Origin: Paenibacillaceae bacterium UBA6304
Lineage (GTDB): Bacteria; Bacillota; Bacilli; Paenibacillales; Paenibacillaceae
Reading direction: 5' to 3'
Length of the DNA stretch: 6,663 nucleotides
Assembly: GCA_002439285.1 (NCBI GenBank)
Contig: DJTQ01000357.1
Span: 1-6,663 of the forward strand
A model generated the notes under the pieces. It ran no database searches. It was not told the origin of the DNA and saw only the letters and a list, made by a program, of their open reading frames with translations. Each line of letters opens with the position of its first letter. Position 1 is the first letter of the stretch. The position numbers and the translations under genes are program-made. This document shows positions 1-5,285 of this stretch, one piece after another.

Positions 1-1150
1 CCGATTCCTGCAAAAGACTCTTCGCTTTCTCCGGATCATACGCATCCGGCTTCACGCTTGCATCTACATAAGGGCTATAGCTGGTGAAAAATCCGCTCAC
101 GGCTTCCCCCGAACCCTTCAGCAAATTATTAACGATCATTTCGCGATTCAGCGCGTAAGAAATCGCTTGTCTTTGTTTGGCGTCCGGCACCGACTTTTCA
201 TTAATATACATGAACTGGGTTGCAATAGCCGGGCCTTCTACCGTCGTAAGACCTTCAATGCCTTTGATTTTATCGTAATCCCCGATCGGAATGACGCCAG
301 CGGACGGAATATTCATATCAATTTCTCCGCTCTGCAGTTGGGCGGAAATCGCCGTAGGCTGCATGACTTTAAAATTAAGCTGCTCGATTTTCGGTGCCCC
401 TTTGAAATAATCCTTGTTGGCTTCGAGCTGAACAAAGTGATCTCGGCTGTACTCGACTAGTTTGAACGGACCGTTGGTTACGGTTGGTTTTTGCATAAAT
501 TCGCTCTTGTTGATATTTTCCGGAGCGACGTCCTTCAGGGCCGATTGAGGAACAGTGAGCAAGTACCGGCCGACTGTATCCTGAAAAATATTCAGCGTAG
601 TCGGTGACTTCGTCGTCATCGTGAGCGTCTGATCATCCACCTTTTTCACGCCGGAAATCTCTTCCGTCCCCTCAGGCAAATACCCGGTGTCGTCCAAACC
701 TTCCAGAATGGCAAACATATATGCATAAGTGGATGCCACTTTCGCATTGCTCATCAACTTCAGCGTGAAAATAACGTCATCCGCCGTCACCGGCGTTCCG
801 TCCGTCCATTTCGCATCTTTATTCAACTTGATGGTAAAGGTCTTGTTGTCGGCCGTTTCGATCGAATCGGCAAGCATCGGCTTAAAAGTCAGATCCTCAT
901 CGATGTCAACCAGCGGCTGGAACAACATTCCGGTTACATAAGTGGAAACCAGTCCTACCGGGTAGAGCGGATTCAATGTGTTAGGAGAATAAGTGACTCC
1001 GATATTCACCGTTTTCTTTCCGTTTGTGGTAGCAGTTCCGGTGTCTCCCGAGTTGCTTGTATTACTATTCCCGCAGGCGGATAGCACGCTTAGTGCCAAT
1101 ATTAAAACTACTGCCAGAATTCTTTGTGTGGAAAACAATCTTGATTTCAC
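1..1150 (-). CDS. ABC transporter substrate-binding lipoprotein, family 5 (oligopeptide/nickel type), 3' end outside window
   Basis: Extracellular solute-binding lipoprotein that would capture a peptide or similar solute and pass it to an ABC importer. About 383 residues are visible; the family usually has 520-560, so the C-terminal third lies beyond base 1. The N-terminus is a lipoprotein signal peptide: basic start (KSRLF..QR), hydrophobic core and lipobox LSAC with the lipidated Cys at about residue 26, followed by a Ser/Thr/Asn/Gly-rich linker to about residue 45. The family 5 core follows, with NTLNPLYP near residue 57 and the hallmark KWTDGTPVTADDVIFTLK at 114-131. Later come TNGPFKLVEY and a domain rich in the usual KDYFKGAPKI pattern. 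The GTG start at 1150 has a ribosome binding site 8 bases upstream, and no ATG is better placed. Permease and ATPase genes are not in view, so the substrate cannot be told. Family sure; specificity unknown. Confidence 0.93.
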   Translation of the reverse strand, partial: MKSRLFSTQRILAVVLILALSVLSACGNSNTSNSGDTGTATTNGKKTVNIGVTYSPNTLNPLYPVGLVSTYVTGMLFQPLVDIDEDLTFKPMLADSIETADNKTFTIKLNKDAKWTDGTPVTADDVIFTLKLMSNAKVASTYAYMFAILEGLDDTGYLPEGTEEISGVKKVDDQTLTMTTKSPTTLNIFQDTVGRYLLTVPQSALKDVAPENINKSEFMQKPTVTNGPFKLVEYSRDHFVQLEANKDYFKGAPKIEQLNFKVMQPTAISAQLQSGEIDMNIPSAGVIPIGDYDKIKGIEGLTTVEGPAIATQFMYINEKSVPDAKQRQAISYALNREMIVNNLLKGSGEAVSGFFTSYSPYVDASVKPDAYDPEKAKSLLQES

Positions 1151-1158
1151 GTAGTGCA

Positions 1159-1165
1159 CCCCTTT
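1159..1165 (-). promoter_or_regulatory. Ribosome binding site fixing the GTG start of the binding lipoprotein
   Basis: AAAGGGG on the minus strand lies 8 bases before the GTG at 1150. The signal peptide begins right at this codon, which supports GTG as the true start. Confidence 0.75.
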
Positions 1166-1210
1166 GCTGTAATGTATAATTCAATCCATACCAAACTACT
1201 ATGTTTTATA

Positions 1211-1239
1211 AGTATTCGCTTGTTTGCATAGTTTGTCAA
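1211..1239 (-). promoter_or_regulatory. Sigma-A type promoter of the binding lipoprotein gene
   Basis: Minus strand: exact -35 TTGACA (1234-1239), 17-base spacer, -10 AATACT (1211-1216, 4 of 6 matches). Transcription would begin near 1204, giving a leader of about 55 bases. This gives the gene its own start point, although it lies only about 130 bases after the DUF1684 gene and some read-through is possible. Confidence 0.7.
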
Positions 1240-1259
1240 TGAATTTGTCGTAATTTGTC
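1232..1259 (-). repeat. Three phased GACAAA repeats at and above the -35 box
   Basis: On the minus strand GACAAA occurs at 1254-1259, 1244-1249 and 1232-1237, with starts 10 and 12 bases apart. The first two copies share 9 identical bases (CGACAAATT). The last copy overlaps the -35 box. Spacing near one helical turn fits a regulator binding one face of the DNA, but I recognise no known operator and the AT-rich context makes chance possible. Confidence 0.35.
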
Positions 1260-1279
1260 GCTATAAGCGTACATTTGTG

Positions 1280-2056
1280 TTATTCCCGTGTCAATACCTT
1301 CTGTTCCCCCGCGGTTACCTCAAAAGGAAGTCTGTTCTGCTGCGGTGGAAACGGACAATTGAAATGAGGCGAAAAAGCGCACGGAGGCAAGAAGCTGCGG
1401 TTAAAGTCCAGGATCGCTCTGCCGCTTTCGTCCGGCGTAACCACCAGCATCCGACCCAGTCCATAAGAAGTCCGGCCATTTGTGGTATCCGCGAAAACCA
1501 GAATCAGGATATCTCCCGACATAAAAGGAGTCATCGTATAGGTGGTTCCTGCAAACTCAAAGGCAATGTCCCCGGGAGATTGATGGTGACGCAAACTTCC
1601 TTGCGCATCGTCCACATGGGCGAATGCCATCGTTCGTTCCCCATCCTTGCCGATAAACCGGCCTTCGATCACCCACTCTGGATCGTAAGGAAAGTTGGCG
1701 ATGCTCTCAAACCGCGAGATTGCCTCCGCTTCCGCATCGTAAACCGCAAGCAAATGGTCCGATCCCGGCTGCGTCGTGGCTACCGCCGTCAGCGAATCCG
1801 AAAAACGGACCACCGTATAATCTGCCTCCAGCGAGATGGTCCCCTCAACAAGCTCTCCGTCCAGGGTAATCCCGTCAGATGCCTGTGCCGTTAGCGTCAG
1901 CCCCTGCTCCCTTGCCGCTTTGGGCGCCCAAAGTCCGGGTATTCCTTCTATGTGCATCGGTTCGTAAATAGTGTGAAGTCCAATCAGCGCCAAGTCGCCC
2001 TGAAACTCAACGACCGAACGACGCCGTTCCTCTCTCCATATCTCGATCTCTGTCAT
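1280..2056 (-). CDS. DUF1684 domain-containing protein
   Basis: A 258-residue soluble protein of the DUF1684 family, whose biochemical function I do not know. The family signature is clear at the C-terminus: around residues 217-250 it has DFNRSFLPPCAFSPHFNCPFPP, then NRLPFEV and AGE, with two Cys in the Pro-rich segment. Before it is the FADTTNGRTSYGLGRML block (188-204), also typical. The N-terminal part (about 1-90) holds an alpha-helical start, EIEIWREERR, and a GLWAP element as in relatives. There is no signal peptide or membrane segment. The ATG at 2056 has TGAGGA about 7 bases upstream, a good ribosome binding site. The gene follows the alpha/beta hydrolase gene by 33 bases in the same direction and no terminator is seen between them, so they are probably cotranscribed. 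Length is normal and no damage is seen. Confidence 0.9.
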   Translation of the reverse strand: MTEIEIWREERRRSVVEFQGDLALIGLHTIYEPMHIEGIPGLWAPKAAREQGLTLTAQASDGITLDGELVEGTISLEADYTVVRFSDSLTAVATTQPGSDHLLAVYDAEAEAISRFESIANFPYDPEWVIEGRFIGKDGERTMAFAHVDDAQGSLRHHQSPGDIAFEFAGTTYTMTPFMSGDILILVFADTTNGRTSYGLGRMLVVTPDESGRAILDFNRSFLPPCAFSPHFNCPFPPQQNRLPFEVTAGEQKVLTRE

Positions 2057-2089
2057 TTTGCAGTCCTCATTTGCTGTAAAGTTGCTATC

Positions 2090-2944
2090 TTACTCCGTTA
2101 CAAAGCCGGTTAATAATGAGATAAAGGCATCATGCTCTTCAATAAATGGCATGTGTCCGCTGTGTTCAAACACCGTTAGACGCGAGTTAGGCAACAGCTT
2201 GTGCATCTCCTCGGATTGCGATACAGGGGTCACCCAATCATGGCGCGCGCCGATGATCAAGGTCTTCACCTTCAGACCCGGCAGTTGCGGGCGCACATCA
2301 TATAATGGAATAAAGTGTTTGAACGTATAGTTCGCCACTTCCATCGAGCCGATCGGCCGGTTACCGGTCTCCCGCATAATCTCTTCATCATGGACGTGAA
2401 AATAAAGATCATAGCAAACATCCCACCACCGGATCAGATGGGCTTCATCTTCAATCCGCCCTTCAAACAGTTCCGGAATCACGTTGAGTTGTTCCGGCGT
2501 GGCAATTTTCCGGGCAAATTCCAGAGCCGCCGGATAGAACTCGCGGCTAGGTGCCGTGCATAACAGCACTAGCTTGTCCAGCGAGTCGGGATAACGAGTG
2601 GCATACACTTGCGCCACCATTCCCCCGAAGGAATGGCCAAGCAGTTGGATTTGCTCCAGGCCGAGGTACAAGCGCAGCGCTTCAATATCATCCGCAAGCT
2701 GCTCCAGCGTGCAAGTAGCGGGATCAACCCGCTCCGACTGCCCGTTGCAGCGCAGATCCATATAGACGATTTGAACCGTCTCGGTAAGCGGCGTGAGCCA
2801 TGGCTTGAAATCGGCATGATCGCTGCCCGGCCCTCCGTGAATTGCGAATAATACGGGCTTGTGGCGCATCCGCTCCCCCTCGGGAACATAACCCGAGCCC
2901 TCGACATCAAAATAAATACGAGTACCATTTATATTTGCAAACAT
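2090..2944 (-). CDS. Alpha/beta hydrolase, proline iminopeptidase-like (S33 type)
   Basis: A 284-residue cytoplasmic alpha/beta-fold hydrolase. Oxyanion-loop motif HGGPG at 36-40 is the hallmark of the proline iminopeptidase branch, enzymes that remove N-terminal Pro from peptides. The nucleophile elbow GHSFGG puts Ser at 105; the acid is probably Asp 236 (GARHDWVTP) and the base His 264 (EHSGHMPF). A cap domain spans roughly 132-215. The strand-4 loop reads MDLRCNGQS where family members usually have a DQRG-G-S pattern, so the specificity is uncertain; esterase, lactonase or amidase activity is also possible. Start: ATG at 2944 is chosen, with GTGAAG 8 bases upstream. A GTG two codons earlier (2950) keeps the frame and would add only two residues. 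First gene of a probable two-gene unit with the DUF1684 gene, transcribed from 3044-3072. Confidence 0.88.
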   Translation of the reverse strand: MFANINGTRIYFDVEGSGYVPEGERMRHKPVLFAIHGGPGSDHADFKPWLTPLTETVQIVYMDLRCNGQSERVDPATCTLEQLADDIEALRLYLGLEQIQLLGHSFGGMVAQVYATRYPDSLDKLVLLCTAPSREFYPAALEFARKIATPEQLNVIPELFEGRIEDEAHLIRWWDVCYDLYFHVHDEEIMRETGNRPIGSMEVANYTFKHFIPLYDVRPQLPGLKVKTLIIGARHDWVTPVSQSEEMHKLLPNSRLTVFEHSGHMPFIEEHDAFISLLTGFVTE

Positions 2945-3008
2945 ATCCACACTTCACTTTCATTTCATATTTAAGTCACGCTATCATTCCGGCTGAGTCA
3001 TTGAATGG

Positions 3009-3024
3009 TTAATCATATTAATCA
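3009..3024. repeat. Paired TTAATCA repeat just below the hydrolase transcription start
   Basis: TTAATCA occurs at 3009-3015 and 3018-3024 (9-base step), in the expected start of the leader, and a third partial copy (GTTAAT) lies at 3031-3036. The position suits a repressor site, but the sequence is AT-rich and matches no operator I know. Confidence 0.25.
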
Positions 3025-3043
3025 AATGAGGTTAATAGAGTAA

Positions 3044-3072
3044 ATTTTAGGCCCAGTCCTATCCTTTGTCAA
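3044..3072 (-). promoter_or_regulatory. Sigma-A type promoter of the hydrolase-DUF1684 unit
   Basis: Minus strand: exact -35 TTGACA (3067-3072), 17-base spacer, -10 TAAAAT (3044-3049, 5 of 6 matches). Transcription would start near 3037, leaving a leader of about 90 bases before the ATG at 2944. Strong on sequence alone. Confidence 0.75.
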
Positions 3073-3149
3073 TTAGCCGGGATTCATCCATTTTCTGCCT
3101 CATCGACTCCACGATTCAGTTGCTATTTCTCTTTGGTCACAACCATCCT

Positions 3150-3177
3150 ATTATAAAGAAGTTTAGAGTAATAACAA
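3150..3177 (-). promoter_or_regulatory. Possible second, upstream promoter for the hydrolase unit
   Basis: Minus strand: -35 TTGTTA (3172-3177, 4 of 6), 16-base spacer, perfect -10 TATAAT (3150-3155). It points at the hydrolase operon and would give a leader of about 200 bases that includes the stronger promoter at 3044-3072. Weaker evidence than that promoter. Confidence 0.35.
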
Positions 3178-3216
3178 ACTAATTCCCACAAAAACAACCT
3201 TTCCATATTACAACAA

Positions 3217-3253
3217 AACGTCCTTCCACGTTTCTCCAACGCAAAAGGACGTT
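3217..3253 (-). terminator. Nested-hairpin rho-independent terminator of the small gene
   Basis: Perfect 9-base arms AACGTCCTT (3217-3225) and AAGGACGTT (3245-3253) enclose an inner 4-base stem CGTT/AACG (3229-3232 with 3238-3241, 5-base loop), with 3-base internal loops on both sides. On the minus strand the stem runs into TTTTGTTG, a usable T-rich tail; on the plus strand there is no T-run. It lies about 40 bases after the stop of the gene ending at 3294, the right place for its terminator. Confidence 0.7.
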
Positions 3254-3293
3254 CTTATCGTTATGTATTATCGCTACTATCATCGTTATGTAA

Positions 3294-3554
3294 TTAAAAC
3301 ACGTTATCCAGATTATAAGCGGCTCCCGGCTCGAAATAGTTTCTGGCGAACTTGAGGGAGAACCTGCTTCTTTTCATAATCCATTTGTTGGTTATGACAT
3401 ATTTGCCGCTAATGAAGTATTCTCCTTGTTCAAGCTCCCCCTCCAATTGCCGGATAATCTCCTCAGGATCCCCCTGTCCGGCTAACCTTCGGTAAATGAT
3501 ATGCCGCTTCGGGTTCCTGACCCGTAATATCAATCGATAGGACTGATACAGCAT
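3294..3554 (-). CDS. Hypothetical protein, 86 residues; probably the distal piece of a frameshifted membrane protein gene
   Basis: Open frame from ATG 3554. I do not recognise the product with certainty. It is basic, with NPKRHIIYRRLAGQGDPEE near residues 14-32, an acidic helix (IIRQLEGELEQGEYF) and a strand-like YVITNKWIMKRSRFSLKF segment; no Cys and no membrane segment. The ATG has no ribosome binding site: it directly follows a run of eight T (3556-3563) and the bases above it do not resemble AGGAGG. No other start codon exists upstream in this frame before the in-frame stop TAA at 3622-3624. The frames just upstream encode a start, a membrane helix and a sequence that flows into this one if two single bases are restored (see the pseudogene entry). 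So this is best read as the C-terminal two thirds of a larger protein, not as a free-standing gene. It ends in a normal terminator. Confidence 0.5.
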   Translation of the reverse strand: MLYQSYRLILRVRNPKRHIIYRRLAGQGDPEEIIRQLEGELEQGEYFISGKYVITNKWIMKRSRFSLKFARNYFEPGAAYNLDNVF

Positions 3555-3678
3555 GAAAAAAAATCGCTGATAAGTCTCACATTCAGAAGCGCAAATCCTA
3601 TGCTCACTACGGCAACAGGATTATTGCGATCAGCAGATTCTTGTTCGTCTTTTTCATGTAGGCTTGAATAAAACCCAT
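3294..3678 (-). pseudogene. Broken gene for a small single-pass membrane protein (two apparent one-base losses)
   Basis: An ATG at 3678 with GAGGG 6 bases upstream begins MGFIQAYMKKTNKNLLIAII and stops at TAG 3607 after 23 residues. If one G is restored at 3613 (TTG-CC to TTG-GCC) the reading continues as AVVSIGFALLNVRLISDFF. If one T is then added to the T8 run at 3556-3563, it passes into the 86-residue frame as FFMLYQSYRL and so on. The rebuilt protein has about 128 residues: a short basic cytoplasmic start, one membrane helix at about 15-37, and a soluble domain. The rebuilt layout loosely recalls small Firmicutes membrane proteins (perhaps DUF6709-like, from memory and not verified). The same sequence would result from two sequencing errors, especially in the T8 run. 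It lies 71 bases after the exoA stop in the same direction and may be cotranscribed with it. Good case for a broken frame; function unknown. Confidence 0.6.
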
Positions 3679-3749
3679 ACTCTACCCTCATTCATAATCA
3701 TAATCAATCAATTGCAAGATGATACTGACTTGCTTAATATCTATAAACA

Positions 3750-4514
3750 TCATCCAATTGATTCATGAATTTGGAGGATGACCGGACAATGGTCGCTTCC
3801 CATCACCTGACAGTCGATACTGGCATCCAGCAATTGCGGAGCAAACCTGGAGGAAGCCAAGAAGTAATCGATCCGCCAGCCCACATTCCGCTCCCGTACC
3901 TTCGGCATATAGGACCACCAGCTATAAACATTCTCTTGGTCCGGATAAAAATGACGAAATGTATCCACAAAACCGGCCCCCAACAATTCCGTCATCTTAC
4001 TTCGTTCTTCGGGCGTAAATCCGGCATTTCCAAGATTCGATTTCGGGTTCTTCAAGTCGATTTCCCGATGCGCGACATTGAGGTCTCCACACACGATCAC
4101 CGGTTTGTGGCTGTCCAACTCCAGCAGGTAGCTGCGGAAGCGATCCTCCCATTCCATTCTGTAATCGAGCCGGGCCAGGTCACGTTTCGCGTTCGGCGTA
4201 TAAACATTGACAAGGTAGAAGCCCTCAAACTCCAAGGTCAGGGTTCTACCTTCAGGCTCGCTATCTTCTTCTATTCCATAACGGACGGATAACGGTTTGA
4301 CCCGGGTAAACACAGCCGTTCCGGAATATCCTTTCTTCTCGGCGTAGTTCCAATACTGCTCATATTCATCTCCCAGCTCCATATTGATTTGCCCTTCCTG
4401 AAGCTTGGTTTCCTGCAAGCAAAAAATATCCGCATCTACAGCTTTGAAATAATCATAAAACCCTTTATTCACGCAGGCTCGTAAGCCGTTTACATTCCAC
4501 GATACCAGTTTCAT
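3750..4514 (-). CDS. exoA: Exodeoxyribonuclease III / AP endonuclease (Xth family)
   Basis: A 254-residue DNA repair enzyme that cuts at abasic sites and digests 3' ends in base excision repair; magnesium-dependent and cytoplasmic. All active-site elements of the endonuclease/exonuclease/phosphatase fold are present: N7 in SWNVNG, E35 in LQETK (metal), Y105 in VYTPN, D144 and N146 in GDLNVAH, D216 in WRIDYF, and the closing GSDHCPV with D241 and H242. The conserved GFTPEER loop is at 165-171. Length is normal for the Bacillus ExoA type (about 250). The ATG at 4514 has AAGGAG 11 bases upstream and starts exactly at the MKLVSWNVNGLR family N-terminus. Its promoter is seen at 4580-4609. The broken small gene follows 71 bases after the stop, with at most a weak hairpin between, so partial cotranscription is likely. 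Nothing odd in the protein. Confidence 0.97.
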   Translation of the reverse strand: MKLVSWNVNGLRACVNKGFYDYFKAVDADIFCLQETKLQEGQINMELGDEYEQYWNYAEKKGYSGTAVFTRVKPLSVRYGIEEDSEPEGRTLTLEFEGFYLVNVYTPNAKRDLARLDYRMEWEDRFRSYLLELDSHKPVIVCGDLNVAHREIDLKNPKSNLGNAGFTPEERSKMTELLGAGFVDTFRHFYPDQENVYSWWSYMPKVRERNVGWRIDYFLASSRFAPQLLDASIDCQVMGSDHCPVILQIHESIG

Positions 4515-4579
4515 ATACTCTCTATCTCCTTACCGGTAATTTACTATATATATTATTATCCTAACTTCGCTTCTAAAAG

Positions 4580-4609
4580 ATCTTACCCTCTATTAAAAAT
4601 ATCTGTCAA
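4580..4609 (-). promoter_or_regulatory. Sigma-A type promoter of exoA
   Basis: Minus strand: exact -35 TTGACA (4604-4609), 18-base spacer, -10 TAAGAT (4580-4585, 4 of 6). Transcription would start near 4573 and give a leader of about 60 bases. No other regulatory site recognised. Confidence 0.65.
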
Positions 4610-4659
4610 ATCGCCGATCGCAACATTTTGGCCACTCGGTGCAATTATAGACAGACACC

Positions 4660-4684
4660 AAAAAAGCCGCCCCAAGGAGCGGCT
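4660..4684 (-). terminator. Rho-independent terminator of the heme-monooxygenase-like gene
   Basis: Minus strand: arms AGCCGC and GCGGCT (4679-4684 with 4665-4670), extended by a G-T wobble and one more G-C pair to about 8 pairs with a CTTG loop, followed at once by TTTTTT. It lies about 60 bases after the stop at 4746 and just before the exoA promoter, so it separates the two units. Confidence 0.9.
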
Positions 4685-4745
4685 GGCCCGAATCTATCGT
4701 TTTGAGAATGGCGGATCCAGAATCCAGAGTCACCCGACCGCGGGA

Positions 4746-5072
4746 TTAGCGGTAAGCTTTGCCACGCTTGACGACTTCGCCTTCATACATTTTAACTTCA
4801 GTACTGAGGATATAAGCAGGCGGCTGTTTGCCCCGATTCTCCTTATGGCCCTGGATATGTGCGTCGCTCTTTTCCCAGTTCTTCCAAGCCTCTTGGGATT
4901 CCCAGCGGATGATCACCACGACTTCTTCCTGCTCTTTGCTCTTGGTATTCACCATCACACTGATGTCAACGAGCCCGTCCATATGATCCATTGGACCTTC
5001 TCCGCTGAATCTAGCAACCACTTTATCGCTATTGCCTTTCTCGACCAAAATCGTTCTCGTCATAATAAACAA
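4746..5072 (-). CDS. Antibiotic biosynthesis monooxygenase (ABM) domain protein, IsdG/HmoA-type heme oxygenase-like
   Basis: A 108-residue cytoplasmic protein with a ferredoxin-like ABM fold. The closest family I recognise is the IsdG/IsdI/HmoA group, which opens heme to release iron. Matching blocks are EKGNSDKVVARF (11-22), MDGLVDISVMVN (31-42), EEVVVIIRWESQEAWKNWEKSDAHIQGH (49-76) and the C-terminal YILSTEVKMYE. Of the IsdG catalytic triad (Asn, Trp, His), Trp 66 and His 76 are present with the right 10-residue spacing. The N-terminal Asn is not: MFIMTRT has Arg 6 where HmoA-type sequences read TNT. Activity may therefore differ. Start: TTG at 5072 is chosen because AGGAGG lies 9 bases upstream and the N-terminus then aligns with the family; ATG 5063 is too far (18 bases), and TTG 5090 would precede the ribosome binding site. 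Fur-controlled promoter at 5138-5167, terminator at 4660-4684: a single-gene unit. Could also be a non-heme ABM protein. Confidence 0.85.
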   Translation of the reverse strand: MFIMTRTILVEKGNSDKVVARFSGEGPMDHMDGLVDISVMVNTKSKEQEEVVVIIRWESQEAWKNWEKSDAHIQGHKENRGKQPPAYILSTEVKMYEGEVVKRGKAYR

Positions 5073-5081
5073 GAGACCACG

Positions 5082-5087
5082 CCTCCT
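5082..5087 (-). promoter_or_regulatory. Ribosome binding site fixing the TTG start of the ABM gene
   Basis: A perfect AGGAGG on the minus strand, 9 bases before TTG 5072. The in-frame ATG at 5063 is 18 bases away, beyond the usual 5-11, so the TTG is the likely start. Confidence 0.75.
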
Positions 5088-5137
5088 CAAGGATTAATAG
5101 ACCGATTAAACAGTCTACTTCCCAATCAATTATCTAT

Positions 5138-5167
5138 ATTCTAATTGATAATAATTATCATTGTCAA
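5138..5167 (-). promoter_or_regulatory. Sigma-A type promoter of the ABM gene
   Basis: Minus strand: exact -35 TTGACA (5162-5167), 18-base spacer, -10 TAGAAT (5138-5143, 5 of 6). The start would be near 5131, giving a leader of about 58 bases. The spacer holds the Fur box, so repressor binding would block polymerase. Confidence 0.75.
5146..5160. promoter_or_regulatory. Fur box, perfect 7-1-7 inverted repeat
   Basis: TGATAATAATTATCA is an exact match to the minimal 7-1-7 Fur/PerR-family recognition unit of Bacillus (TGATAAT-N-ATTATCA). It sits wholly between the -35 and -10 boxes of the ABM gene promoter. Iron-loaded Fur would repress the gene and low iron would release it, which fits a role in getting iron from heme. 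Zur and PerR boxes look related, but this sequence is closest to Fur. Whether the divergent ArsR gene, whose -10 is about 80 bases away, is affected is unclear. Confidence 0.85.
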
Positions 5168-5217
5168 TTAAAACGATACATTCCTCCGATTTTCAGGGTG
5201 CTTTATGATGAATATCA

Positions 5218-5246
5218 TTCCAAATATTCAAACCTTTGAATATAAT
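5218..5246 (+). promoter_or_regulatory. Promoter of the ArsR-family gene
   Basis: Perfect -10 TATAAT (5241-5246) with a weak -35 TTCCAA (5218-5223, 3 of 6) at 17 bases. The start would be near 5253, leaving a short leader of about 33 bases before the ATG. The weak -35 together with the operator over the -10 suggests low, self-limited expression. Confidence 0.55.
5224..5243. promoter_or_regulatory. Perfect 9-2-9 palindrome, probable ArsR-family operator
   Basis: ATATTCAAA (5224-5232), CC, TTTGAATAT (5235-5243). The right arm overlaps the -10 TATAAT of the following ArsR-family gene. The core resembles the TCAAA-TTTGA type operator known for CadC/ArsR repressors. Position and symmetry suggest the regulator binds here and represses its own gene. 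Confidence 0.7.
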
Positions 5247-5285
5247 AAAATTTAATCACATCTGACATGAAAGGAGATTCATTCC

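Larger units (their letters stand above)
2945..3293. other. Intergenic region between the hydrolase gene and the small broken gene
   Basis: No credible protein gene on either strand. It holds, going down in coordinate, an 11-base direct repeat (ATCGTTATGTA at 3257-3267 and 3282-3292), the terminator hairpin 3217-3253, the weaker promoter 3150-3177, the main promoter 3044-3072 and the AT-rich leader of the hydrolase gene. No riboswitch or T-box pattern was recognised in the leader. Confidence 0.6.

Noticed and set aside
1228..1245. CodY box near the lipoprotein promoter
   Set aside because: The best alignment to the AATTTTCWGAAAATT consensus has six mismatches of fifteen, no better than expected in AT-rich DNA.
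1277..1894. Plus-strand open frame of 205 codons opposite the DUF1684 gene
   Set aside because: Its product is basic and low-complexity with no family resemblance, and it lies fully antisense to a gene with a clear family signature and ribosome binding site.
3064..3110. Leader peptide of 10-14 codons (ATG at 3106 or 3094, minus strand) upstream of the hydrolase promoter
   Set aside because: The ribosome binding sites are poor, the peptide shows no attenuation feature such as repeated codons, and it overlaps the promoter at 3044-3072.
3232..3293. Continuation of the small broken gene past its stop in another frame, through the hairpin
   Set aside because: An open frame exists, but it shows no convincing similarity to the rest of the protein and crosses the terminator; the stop at 3294 is at a normal distance from that terminator.
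3748..3780. Imperfect hairpin around the exoA stop codon as a terminator
   Set aside because: Only 4 plus 5 pairs with mismatches, low GC, overlaps the coding end, and is followed by TTTATAG, not a T-run.
3765..4292. Plus-strand open frame of 175 codons opposite exoA
   Set aside because: Antisense to an exoA gene with all catalytic motifs; the translated product resembles nothing known.
5205..5218. ATGAT-GAAT-ATCAT as a second Fur box for the ArsR gene
   Set aside because: Only 5-base arms with a 4-base centre, which does not fit the 7-1-7 pattern.
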